From: ZC4RG30 sp046047615 | Lineage (GTDB): Bacteria > Pseudomonadota > Gammaproteobacteria > Steroidobacterales > Steroidobacteraceae | Direction: 5' to 3' | NCBI GenBank assembly: GCA_046047615.1 | Contig: JBJOHO010000067.1 | Span: forward strand, 61,536 to 125,535 | Length of the DNA stretch: 64,000 bases | Part shown: positions 57,062-64,000 of the stretch, piece after piece | How positions within the stretch are numbered: the first letter of the stretch is position 1 | Layout: every line of letters starts with the position of its first letter | Program-made: the position numbers and the translations under genes | The notes under the pieces: generated by a model | Databases searched by the model: none | What the model was told of the DNA's origin: nothing | Seen by the model: the letters and a program-made list of their open reading frames with translations, nothing else

Positions 57062-57819
57062 ACATCCCTGCCATCAAGGCCATCTACCGTTTCGAGATGG
57101 CGCGCATGTTCCGCACCCTGGTGCAGAGCCTCGCGGCACCGGTGCTGAGCACCTCGCTCTACTTCGTGGTGTTCGGTGCCGCGATCGGCGCCGGCATCCA
57201 GCAGGTCAACGGGGTGTCCTACGGCGCCTTCATCGTCCCGGGCCTCATCATGCTCGCCGTGCTCACCGAGGGCATCGGCAACGCCTCGTTCGCGATCCAC
57301 ATGCCGAAATGGTCGGGCACGATCTTCGAGCTGCTGTCCGCGCCGGTGGGCACGCCGGAGATCGTGCTGGGCTACGTGGGAGCGGCCACGACCAAGTCGG
57401 TGCTGCTGGGCCTGGTCATCCTGGCCACGTCGGCGCTGTTCGTGCCGTTGCAGGTGGCGCACCCGCTGTGGATGCTGCTGATGTTGGTGGCGGTCTCGTT
57501 TGCGTTCTGCCTGTTCGGCTTCCTGATCGGCATCTGGGCCACCAGCTGGGAACGGCTGACCATCATCCCCTCGCTGGTGATCACGCCGCTGACCTTCCTC
57601 GGCGGCAGCTTCTACTCACTGGACATGCTGCCACCGGCGTTCCGCGCCCTCAGCTGGTTCAACCCGGTGGTCTACGTGATCGGTGGCTTCCGCTGGGCCT
57701 TCCATGGCCACAGTGAGGTCAGCCTGTGGATCTGCGCGCTGGTGGTCGGTGGGCTGATGCTGGGCTGCCTCGCCCTGCTGCACCACGTGCTGCGCAAGGG
57801 CTACCGGCTGCGGCACTGA
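57058..57819 (+). CDS. ABC-2 exporter permease (YadH-like)
   Basis: A 253-residue membrane protein with six helices and the ABC-2 pattern: FEMARMFRTLVQSLAAPVLSTSLYFVVFG, YGAFIVPGLIMLAVLTEG, LFGFLIGIWATSWERL, TPLTFLGGSFYSLDMLP and FNPVVYVIGGFRWAF. The order matches YadH. It pairs with the overlapping ATPase gene and is convergent with the EmrB-like gene. Confidence 0.92.
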
Positions 57820-57831
57820 GGGCGGCGGGCC

Positions 57832-59406
57832 TCAGTGCCCGCCCCCTGGCACGCCGGCCGCGCCGAAGGGTGGCCGCGCCAGCCACACCAGCGGAATCGC
57901 CGCCAGGGCCATCAGCCCCAGCATCACGAACACGTCGTTGGCGCCCAAGGTCGACGCCTGCAGCCCGATCACCTGTTGCGTGGCGGCAAGCCCCGCTGTG
58001 CCGTCCAGGCCCTGCGCCGCCAACTGGGCCTGGTAGCCTGCCGCCGCCAGTGAATCCGGCGTGACGGATTGCGCCAGCGTACCGTGGTGGTATTCCGTGC
58101 GCTCGCTCCACAGGAAGATGCACAGCGCCGTGGAGAAGCTGCCGGCGACCGTGCGCATGAAATTGCCCAGGCCCGCGGCCGCGGTGAGCTCCGAGGCCGG
58201 GATGCCGGCCATCATCATCTGGTTGAGCGGCAGGAAGAACAGCGACAGCCCGAGGCCCTGGAACAACCGGGGGATCGACAACTGGCTGAAGCTGGCCTGG
58301 TCGTTGAGCGTCGCGACCCAGAACAGGCTGGTGGCAAAGACGACAAAGGCGAAGGTGGACGCCGCGCGCAATGGCAGGCGGTGGATGTTCTTGCCCACCA
58401 CCGGCGCCAGCAGCAGGGCGAAGATGCCCACGGGGGCGATGGCATAGCCGGCCATGGTGCTGGTGTAGGCCAGCGTCGTCTGCAGCCAGAGCGGGTAGAT
58501 GACGTTGATGCCCGAGAACACGAAGAAGCCCATGCACACGGCCAGCGCACCGACGACGAAATTGCGGCGGCGGAACAAGTGCAAATCGACCACCGGATGG
58601 CGGTCGGTCAGCTCCCAGGGCACGAACAGCACCAGCGCCACCACGCTGACCACGGCCGCCGTGACGATCTCCGCCGAGTGGAACCACTCCTTGTCGTTGC
58701 CGTTGTCGAGCACGTATTGCAGCGCGCCCACGCCGATCACGAGCAGGCACAGGCCCACGGCATCGACCGGGACCTTGACGCGCATCGACTCGCGGTCGCG
58801 CAGCACCCACCACGATCCCGCCGCGGCCAGCAGCCCGACCGGCACGTTGATGTAGAACAGCCAGGGCCAGGAGTAGTTGTCGGTGATGTAGCCGCCGAGG
58901 ATGGGACCGCAGATGGGCGCGATGATGACGACCATTGCCCACAGGCCCATGGCAAGGCCGCGCAGGTGCACGGGATAGTTGCGCAGCAGCAGCGCCTGGG
59001 CCACGGACATCATCGGCCCGGAGACGAGGCCCTGCATCAGCCGCCCCGCGATCAGCATCGGCATGCTGGTGGCCAGGCCACAGAGCGCGGAGAAGACCAC
59101 GAACAGCAGGATCGAACTGACGAAGGTCCGCACCTCGCCGAAGCGGCGGCCGATCCAGCCCGCCAGCGGCTGCACCACCGCCGCCGCCAGCATGTAGGAG
59201 CTGATGGACCAGGTGCCCTCGGAGGGGCTGACGCCCAGGCTGCCGGCGATCGACGGGATCGACACGTTGACGATGGTCATGTCGAGGATCTCCATGAAGG
59301 TGGAGACCGCGACAGCGATTGTCAGCAGGACGAGCTTGAAGCCCCGCAGCGGCGGATATTCGCCGTCATGGCCGCGTTGCAGCGGCGCCTCGCCTGCCCT
59401 GGCCAC
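57832..59406 (-). CDS. emrB: EmrB-like drug/H+ antiporter (DHA2, 14 helices)
   Basis: A 524-residue MFS protein with 14 predicted helices. Seen: VSTFMEILDMTIVNVSIPSIAGSLG (D in helix 1), SEGTWSISSYMLAAAV, GRRFGEVRTF and the C-motif GPILGGYITDNYSWPWLFYINVPVG. It uses the proton gradient to expel drugs through EmrA and an outer-membrane factor. The start is taken as GTG 59406, 4 bases after the emrA stop; the longer frame upstream is Arg-rich and antisense-like. Last gene of the MarR-OMF-EmrA-EmrB operon. Confidence 0.92.
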   Translation of the reverse strand: MARAGEAPLQRGHDGEYPPLRGFKLVLLTIAVAVSTFMEILDMTIVNVSIPSIAGSLGVSPSEGTWSISSYMLAAAVVQPLAGWIGRRFGEVRTFVSSILLFVVFSALCGLATSMPMLIAGRLMQGLVSGPMMSVAQALLLRNYPVHLRGLAMGLWAMVVIIAPICGPILGGYITDNYSWPWLFYINVPVGLLAAAGSWWVLRDRESMRVKVPVDAVGLCLLVIGVGALQYVLDNGNDKEWFHSAEIVTAAVVSVVALVLFVPWELTDRHPVVDLHLFRRRNFVVGALAVCMGFFVFSGINVIYPLWLQTTLAYTSTMAGYAIAPVGIFALLLAPVVGKNIHRLPLRAASTFAFVVFATSLFWVATLNDQASFSQLSIPRLFQGLGLSLFFLPLNQMMMAGIPASELTAAAGLGNFMRTVAGSFSTALCIFLWSERTEYHHGTLAQSVTPDSLAAAGYQAQLAAQGLDGTAGLAATQQVIGLQASTLGANDVFVMLGLMALAAIPLVWLARPPFGAAGVPGGGH

Positions 59407-59410
59407 GGAC

Positions 59411-60583
59411 TCAGCGCGCCGCGGCGCCAGGGTGCGCCTGCGCGTCGAAACGCGCCACCAGCGCCAGCGCCTCGCGGTCCGCCTCTGCGGTTTCAGGCAG
59501 CGCCACGGCCAGGGCCTGCGCCTTGGCGGTCGGCGCCGCCGGCAGGACCGCGCCGCTGCGGTCATGCGTGTCGACCGTGGCCGTCATCGACAGGCCGATG
59601 CGCAACGGATGCGCAGCGAGCTCGTCATGCCGCAGGCGGATCTTCACCGGCACGCGTTGCACGACCTTGATCCAGTTCCCGGAAGCATTCTGCGGCGGCA
59701 GCAGCGAGAAGGCCGAACCTGTACCGGCAGCAAGACCCACGAGCGTGCCGTGGTACTCGACGCTGTCACCGTAGAGATCCGACTCCAGCGTGACCGGCTG
59801 CCCGATGCGCAGGTTGCGCAACTGGCTTTCCTTGAAGTTCGCATCGACCCAGACATCCTGCAGCGGGATCACCTGCATGAGTTGCTGGCCCGGCGCGACC
59901 CGGTGCCCGGGCTGCACGTTGCGCTGCGCGACCACACCGCGCAGCGGCGCGGCAACGGTGTTGCGCTTCAGGGCAATCCAGGCCTCGCGGTAACGGGCCC
60001 GCGCGTCGAGGACCGCCGGACTGTCCTCGAGCGCAAGACCGGCCACGGCCACGCGCACGGCCTGCAGCTGCTGCTCGGCCTGCGCCAGCGCCTGGCGGGC
60101 CAGCTCGACACTCTGGCGGGCGTGGCGCAGCTCCTCTCCGGAGATCGCCGCCTCGCGTTCCAGCGGCGCACGCTGCGCCAGGTCCTCGCGGGCGCGCTCC
60201 AGCTCGAGCCGCCGCTGCCGGGCCAGCGCCTCCCCCTGCGCCGCCTGGGCCTGCTGCTGCCGGAACTGCCGCACCGACGCAGCCAGCTGCGCGGTGGCGC
60301 GCGCGAGCGCATTCTCGGCATCTGCCGGATCCAGCTGCACCAGCACCTGGCCCGCCTCGACCAAGGTCGTGTTCTCGGCGGTCACGGACAGGACGGTACC
60401 GCCGACCAGCGGCGCCACGACCACCTGGTTGCCGACGACGTAGGCATCTTCCGTGGTCTCGCGCTGCGACAGCACGAAGTGGTCGAAGGCCCACCACGCC
60501 GCGCCCAGCACGGCGAAGAGCACCACCAGCACGGGCAGGATGCGGCGCCGGCGCGCCGCCAGCGGATCAGGGGTTTCGCTCAT
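59411..60583 (-). CDS. emrA: EmrA/HlyD-like membrane fusion protein
   Basis: A 390-residue periplasmic adaptor with one N-terminal membrane helix (RILPVLVVLFAVLGAAWWAF, about 14-33), the lipoyl-like halves (DAYVVGNQVVVAPLVGGTVLSV and KRNTVAAPLRGVVAQRNVQPGHRVAPGQ) around a long coiled coil (about 95-205) and a beta-barrel domain. It links EmrB to the outer-membrane factor. ATG 60583 overlaps the OMF stop (ATGA). Confidence 0.93.
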   Translation of the reverse strand: MSETPDPLAARRRRILPVLVVLFAVLGAAWWAFDHFVLSQRETTEDAYVVGNQVVVAPLVGGTVLSVTAENTTLVEAGQVLVQLDPADAENALARATAQLAASVRQFRQQQAQAAQGEALARQRRLELERAREDLAQRAPLEREAAISGEELRHARQSVELARQALAQAEQQLQAVRVAVAGLALEDSPAVLDARARYREAWIALKRNTVAAPLRGVVAQRNVQPGHRVAPGQQLMQVIPLQDVWVDANFKESQLRNLRIGQPVTLESDLYGDSVEYHGTLVGLAAGTGSAFSLLPPQNASGNWIKVVQRVPVKIRLRHDELAAHPLRIGLSMTATVDTHDRSGAVLPAAPTAKAQALAVALPETAEADREALALVARFDAQAHPGAAAR

Positions 60584-62001
60584 GGGCGCAGCTTCCTTGT
60601 GTCGAGGCCACCGCCGAGCGCTCCCTGCAGGGCGACGTCAGCCAGCAGCCGGTCCAGGTCGTTGTGTTCGATGGCGGCCTCGATGGCCAGCAGGTCCAGT
60701 TCGGCAACCAGGCGTGCACGCTCGTCCGCGGTGCCGGCACGCAGGCGGGCCGCGGCGGCATCGCGCAACGCGCCCAAGGCCTGCTGCTGGTCGCGCAGCT
60801 CACGGGCACGCGCCTGCCCCGTGGCCGCGCGCGACAAGGCCTCGCCGACCTCGCGGGCTGCGGCGCGCACCGCATCCCGGTGCGAGTCGACCGCGGCCTG
60901 CCACTCCAGGTCGCGCAGTGCCAGCTGCGCCTTGCGGACGCCGCCATCAAACAGCGGCAGGTTGAGGGCCAGACCTGCGGAGGGCGCGAGGCTGCCGCCG
61001 TCCAGCAGGCGGTCGATCTCGATGCTCGACAGGCCCGCCAGCGCCTGCAGGCTGATGTCGGGATAAAAACGGGTGCGGGCTTCCTCGCGGCGCTGCGCAG
61101 CCGCCTCGACGCGCCAGCGGGCCGCCAGCAGGTCCGGGCGGCGCGCCAGCAGATCCAGCGAGGCGTCCGGCGGCAGGCCAGCGGCAGGCACGGCCGTCAC
61201 CTGCAGTGCAACCTGGGGCAGTTCGTCCGGACGCATCCCCAGCAGCGCGGCAACGGCGAGGCGCGTGCGTTCCACCGAGCCCTCGAGCAGCACGCGCCCC
61301 TCGCGGTTGCGGGACTGGCGCAGCTCGACACGCCGCAGTGCGTCCTCGTCCTCCAGCTTCGCCGCCTGGCGCAGGCGCACCAGCGCTGCCCAACGCTCGA
61401 GCAGTTGTGCCTCCCGTTGCAGCCGTTGCAGGCCACGCTGGTCGGTCTGCCAATGGAAATAGGCCTCTGCCGCCGTCAGCGTGAGACCCAGCCCCACGTC
61501 GGCCTGCTCCGCCCGCGCAGCCTGCAGCTCACCCGCCGCCGCCGCGATCGCGGCCCGTTCACGGCCCCACCAGTCCAGGCTGTGCCGCAGGCCCACACCG
61601 GCCTGGTAATCGCTGTAGGTCTCGAAGCCCAGGAACTGCGGCCGCAGCAGGCCGTTCTCGCTCAACTGCTGGCGGCGCAGGCTGGCCTGCGCATCGACTT
61701 GCGGGCGCCGCCGCGAGTCGGCCCATTGCAGCGACTGTTCCGCCAGACGCACGCGCGTCTGCGCCAGCCCGATGCCGGAGGCCTCGCGGAGCACGCGGGT
61801 CATCAGCATGTCCAGCGTGGCATCGCCGTAACGGTCCCACCAGCGCGCCGTCGGCCATTCAGCCGGGGACGCCTCGGCAGCGGCCAACGGCACCACGGAC
61901 TGGGTCGCCAGCGGCGGCGCTGGCGGTGGCGGTGTGGCGCAAGCGGCCAACAAGGCGGCCATGGACAGCACCCAGACCGGGGCGCATCGCCGGCCCTTCA
62001 T
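60580..62001 (-). CDS. Outer-membrane efflux lipoprotein, NodT/OprM type
   Basis: A 473-residue outer-membrane factor with lipobox LLAACATPPPP (Cys at about residue 21). Two internally similar halves contain WWDRYGDATLDMLMTRVLREASGIGLAQTRV, SLDWWGRERAAIAAA and SLDLLARRPDLLAARWRVEAA, NLPLFDGGVRKAQL. It forms the outer-membrane tunnel for the EmrAB pump. ATG 62001 overlaps the marR stop. The lipoprotein form is typical of NodT-family factors. Confidence 0.92.
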   Translation of the reverse strand: MKGRRCAPVWVLSMAALLAACATPPPPAPPLATQSVVPLAAAEASPAEWPTARWWDRYGDATLDMLMTRVLREASGIGLAQTRVRLAEQSLQWADSRRRPQVDAQASLRRQQLSENGLLRPQFLGFETYSDYQAGVGLRHSLDWWGRERAAIAAAAGELQAARAEQADVGLGLTLTAAEAYFHWQTDQRGLQRLQREAQLLERWAALVRLRQAAKLEDEDALRRVELRQSRNREGRVLLEGSVERTRLAVAALLGMRPDELPQVALQVTAVPAAGLPPDASLDLLARRPDLLAARWRVEAAAQRREEARTRFYPDISLQALAGLSSIEIDRLLDGGSLAPSAGLALNLPLFDGGVRKAQLALRDLEWQAAVDSHRDAVRAAAREVGEALSRAATGQARARELRDQQQALGALRDAAAARLRAGTADERARLVAELDLLAIEAAIEHNDLDRLLADVALQGALGGGLDTRKLRP

Positions 62002-62531
62002 GATGCGCGCCCCAGGGCCGCATCCAGCGGCGGCAAGGCCTCGAGGGTCTGGCACAGCTGGCGCAGATGGGCCTGCAGCTGCAGCCGTTGCACATCAGGC
62101 ATACCGGTAAAGAGCGTGCGGATGAACGCTGACATGCCAGGCAGACGCTGCGCCACCTCGGCCTCGCCGGCCGCCGTGAGTTGCAGCAACTGCCTGCGCC
62201 GGTCATGCACGTCGGCCTGGCGGGTCAGCAAGCCGAGCTGGGTCAACTGGTCGGTCAGGCGGGTGACGCCGGCCGGGCTCTGTGCCAACGAGGCGCAAAG
62301 ATCGGAGGGCGTGGTTTCCTCGCCATGGCGCGAGTACAGCACCATCAGCGTGCGCAATTCGGGCTCTCCCAAGCCAGACCCGGCGAGCCGCGCGTCAAGC
62401 CGTGCGGACAGGCCGCGGTGCAGCAGCGCGATCAGACGCAGGGTCAAGGCCTCGTCGACCGGGAACTCCGGCACGCGGCGACCGATGCGGCGGACGCCAT
62501 CCTCGAGGCGGGCAAGCGGGGAATGGGCCAC
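61998..62531 (-). CDS. MarR/EmrR-like regulator of the efflux operon
   Basis: A 177-residue MarR-family protein resembling EmrR/MprA: LGEPELRTLMVLYSRHGEETTPSDLCASLAQSPAGVTRLTDQLTQLGLLTRQADVHDRR in motifs (ELRTLMVL, SPAGVTRLTDQLTQLGL, DVHDRRR). It is the first gene of the operon, overlaps the OMF gene by ATGA and probably represses the whole operon until a drug binds, as EmrR does. A palindromic site lies 27-44 bases upstream of its ATG. Confidence 0.9.
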   Translation of the reverse strand: MAHSPLARLEDGVRRIGRRVPEFPVDEALTLRLIALLHRGLSARLDARLAGSGLGEPELRTLMVLYSRHGEETTPSDLCASLAQSPAGVTRLTDQLTQLGLLTRQADVHDRRRQLLQLTAAGEAEVAQRLPGMSAFIRTLFTGMPDVQRLQLQAHLRQLCQTLEALPPLDAALGRAS

Positions 62532-62557
62532 GCAAGGGCTCCGGGCTCATGTTTTCG

Positions 62558-62575
62558 GAAGAAATATTTTACTTC
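62558..62575 (-). promoter_or_regulatory. Candidate MarR operator over the efflux promoter
   Basis: GAAGTAAAA-TATTTCTTC on the minus strand is an 18-bp imperfect palindrome (7 of 9 positions symmetric) in an A+T island upstream of marR. TAAAAT inside it can serve as a -10 box. MarR-type repressors bind 16-20-bp sites of this kind over their own promoter. Confidence 0.45.
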
Positions 62576-62653
62576 GGAAATGATTGCGGTCAAACCAGAC
62601 CCTCGAGAACGGACGGGTCGGCAGGAATCAGTCCGCGACGGCGAGGCAGGCCC

Positions 62654-63946
62654 TCAACGGCCACGACGCCGGCCAGCGCCACCGCCACCACCGCCACCAC
62701 TGCCGCCGCCGCGCGCTCCCGGGAAGGGGCGCGAGGACCGCGACGGTGGCGAGGAACGGGCGGGTGCCGGGGAACGCGGCGCCTGTTGTGGACGTGCTGG
62801 CGCGGGCGGCGGCGCTGCCGGCTCGCGGATCTCGAAGACCGGCGTGGGCAGCGTCGGGATGTCCTTGCCCAGCAGCCTCACGATGTCCTTGAGGTAGGGC
62901 GACTCGTCCGGCGACACGAGCGACACGGCCTGGCCCGTGGAGCCTGCGCGCGCAGTGCGGCCGATGCGGTGCACATAGTCTTCGGGAACGTTGGGCAGCT
63001 CGTAGTTGACGACGTGCGGCAGCTCCTTGATATCGAGGCCGCGCGCCGCGACCTCCGTGGCCACCAGCGCGATGATCCGGTTGTTCTTGAAATCCTCGAG
63101 CGCCCGCACACGCGCGTTCTGGCTCTTGTTGCCATGGATGGCGGCGGCGGGGATGCCGGCGCGGTCCAGCTGCTCTGCCAGGCGGTTGGCGCCATGCTTG
63201 GTGCGCGTGAACACCAGCACCTGGTGCCAGCTGCCCTCCTTGATGAGGTGCGCGAGCAGGTGCCGCTTGTGCTCCTTGGGCAGGCGGTAGGCCACCTGCT
63301 CGACCTTGTCCGCGGTCTTGTTGGGCGGCGCCACGTCGATGCCCTGCGGGTTATGCAGCAGGCGCGCGGCCAGGTCGCGGATGTCATCGGAGTAGGTGGC
63401 CGAGAACATGAGGTTCTGGCGCCGGGGCGGCAGCAGTGCGCGCACGCGCTTGATGGCATGGATGAACCCCATGTCGAGCATGCGGTCTGCCTCGTCGAGC
63501 ACGAACACCTCGACGGCTTCGAGCGAGGTGGCCTTCTGCTCCACCAGGTCGAGCAGCCGGCCGGGCGTCGCCACCAGGATGTCGCAGCCGCCACGCAGCT
63601 TGTCGATCTGCGGCTTCTCGTTGACGCCGCCGAAGATCACCTGGGTCCGCAGGTCGGTGTTCTTGCCGTAGAACACGGCGTTCTCGGCCACCTGCGCGGC
63701 GAGTTCGCGCGTCGGCGTGAGGATGAGTGCGCGCGGCAGGCGGCCGCTGCGCTGGCCCAGCCGCTGCAGCACCGGCAACACGAAGCCGGCGGTCTTTCCA
63801 GTACCGGTCTGGGCACCTGCGAGCACGTCACGGCCCGCGAGCACCGCCGGGATGGCGGCCTGCTGTATGGGCGTGGGGACGGCATAGCCTTTTTCGGTGA
63901 CGGCAGCCACCAGCTCGGGCTTGAGCCCGAGATCGGAGAAGTTCAT
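62654..63946 (-). CDS. rhlE: DEAD-box RNA helicase RhlE-like
   Basis: A 430-residue helicase: Q motif FSDLGLKPELVAAVTEKGYAVPTPIQ, Walker A GAQTGTGKTAGF, PTRELAAQV, DEAD box in VFVLDEADRMLDMGF, SATYSDDIRDLA, and in the second domain VATEVAARGLDIKELPHVVNYELP and HRIGRTARAGSTG. The C-terminal tail (about 375-430) is Pro/Ser/Arg/Gly-rich, likely RNA-binding. RhlE acts in ribosome assembly and RNA decay. The remaining 54 bases to the window end are its leader; nothing else is seen there. The 120 bases between its stop and marR show no clear terminator. Confidence 0.95.
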   Translation of the reverse strand: MNFSDLGLKPELVAAVTEKGYAVPTPIQQAAIPAVLAGRDVLAGAQTGTGKTAGFVLPVLQRLGQRSGRLPRALILTPTRELAAQVAENAVFYGKNTDLRTQVIFGGVNEKPQIDKLRGGCDILVATPGRLLDLVEQKATSLEAVEVFVLDEADRMLDMGFIHAIKRVRALLPPRRQNLMFSATYSDDIRDLAARLLHNPQGIDVAPPNKTADKVEQVAYRLPKEHKRHLLAHLIKEGSWHQVLVFTRTKHGANRLAEQLDRAGIPAAAIHGNKSQNARVRALEDFKNNRIIALVATEVAARGLDIKELPHVVNYELPNVPEDYVHRIGRTARAGSTGQAVSLVSPDESPYLKDIVRLLGKDIPTLPTPVFEIREPAAPPPAPARPQQAPRSPAPARSSPPSRSSRPFPGARGGGSGGGGGGGAGRRRGR

Positions 63947-64000
63947 GCGGAACCGGGGTCGAAACGGGCGCGGAGAATATCAGAAGCCCAGCGCGGTGCG

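Overview
The window is a 64 kb piece of a very GC-rich bacterial chromosome. The gene content points to a gammaproteobacterium: slyX, a YheU/UPF0270 protein, htpX, sthA, typA, rhlE, a MarR-EmrAB-type efflux operon, a TonB-dependent receptor and two DUF6763 proteins. The DUF6763, DUF6152 and TonB-receptor combination suggests the Nevskiales/Steroidobacterales/Xanthomonadales area, but this is inferred from gene content only. Coding density is high, most operons are joined by 4-base ATGA overlaps, and the high GC produces many long antisense reading frames that are shadows.

Layout. 0-3 kb: a membrane protein cut by the window edge, a DUF3667 protein and an MHS-type MFS transporter. 3-4.4 kb: slyX, a Phd/ParE-type toxin-antitoxin pair with a readable promoter/operator, and a tRNA-Arg(TCG) separated from its likely terminator by a 191-bp segment flanked by a 19-bp repeat of the tRNA 3' end. 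4.4-7.6 kb: DUF6763 copy 1, a nucleotidyltransferase gene pair, a DapB-like reductase divergent from a MarR regulator, and a small exported protein. 7.6-10.5 kb: a molybdopterin operon moaA-moaC-(mobA/moaD fusion)-moaE. 10.5-13.4 kb: proB-proA and DUF6763 copy 2 with a long acidic tail. 13.5-19 kb: a tight operon of htpX, a delta-9-type desaturase, DUF1365, a CFA-family methyltransferase and an FAD oxidoreductase, headed by a good sigma-32-like promoter. 19-25 kb (minus): a membrane-anchored winged-helix protein, an ABC exporter, a DUF3313 protein, a small Cys protein, a TrxR-like ferredoxin-NADP reductase and tesB.

25-33 kb: typA, a rhomboid protease, a diguanylate cyclase, a second ABC exporter, sthA, def and a glycine-rich RRM protein. 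33.7-39 kb: a receiver-only protein, then a TetR gene divergent from a zinc-ribbon/hyuA/hyuB operon with a palindromic operator between them. 39-45 kb (minus): a seven-gene operon for a Tat-exported PaoABC-like molybdenum hydroxylase (FeS, Mo and FAD subunits), followed by a 51-residue membrane protein too short to be noticed easily, a cytochrome b, a small helical protein and an esterase. 45-49.7 kb: a DUF4397 lipoprotein, YheU, a structured intergenic region with terminators on both strands, a two-component system, a DEDDh exonuclease and a YkgJ-type Cys protein. 49.8-56 kb: a TonB receptor with two exported partner proteins and an M1 metallopeptidase lipoprotein. 56-64 kb: a YadGH-type ABC exporter, a MarR/outer-membrane factor/EmrA/EmrB efflux operon and rhlE.

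The two loci that look most like integrated and possibly under-described systems are the htpX-led membrane-lipid operon (13.5-19 kb) and the membrane-wired periplasmic molybdenum hydroxylase (39.1-45.0 kb). The cofactor operon at 7.6-10.5 kb could supply part of the molybdopterin needed by the second. There is no rRNA, no CRISPR array, no complete insertion sequence and no recognisable integrase gene in the window.
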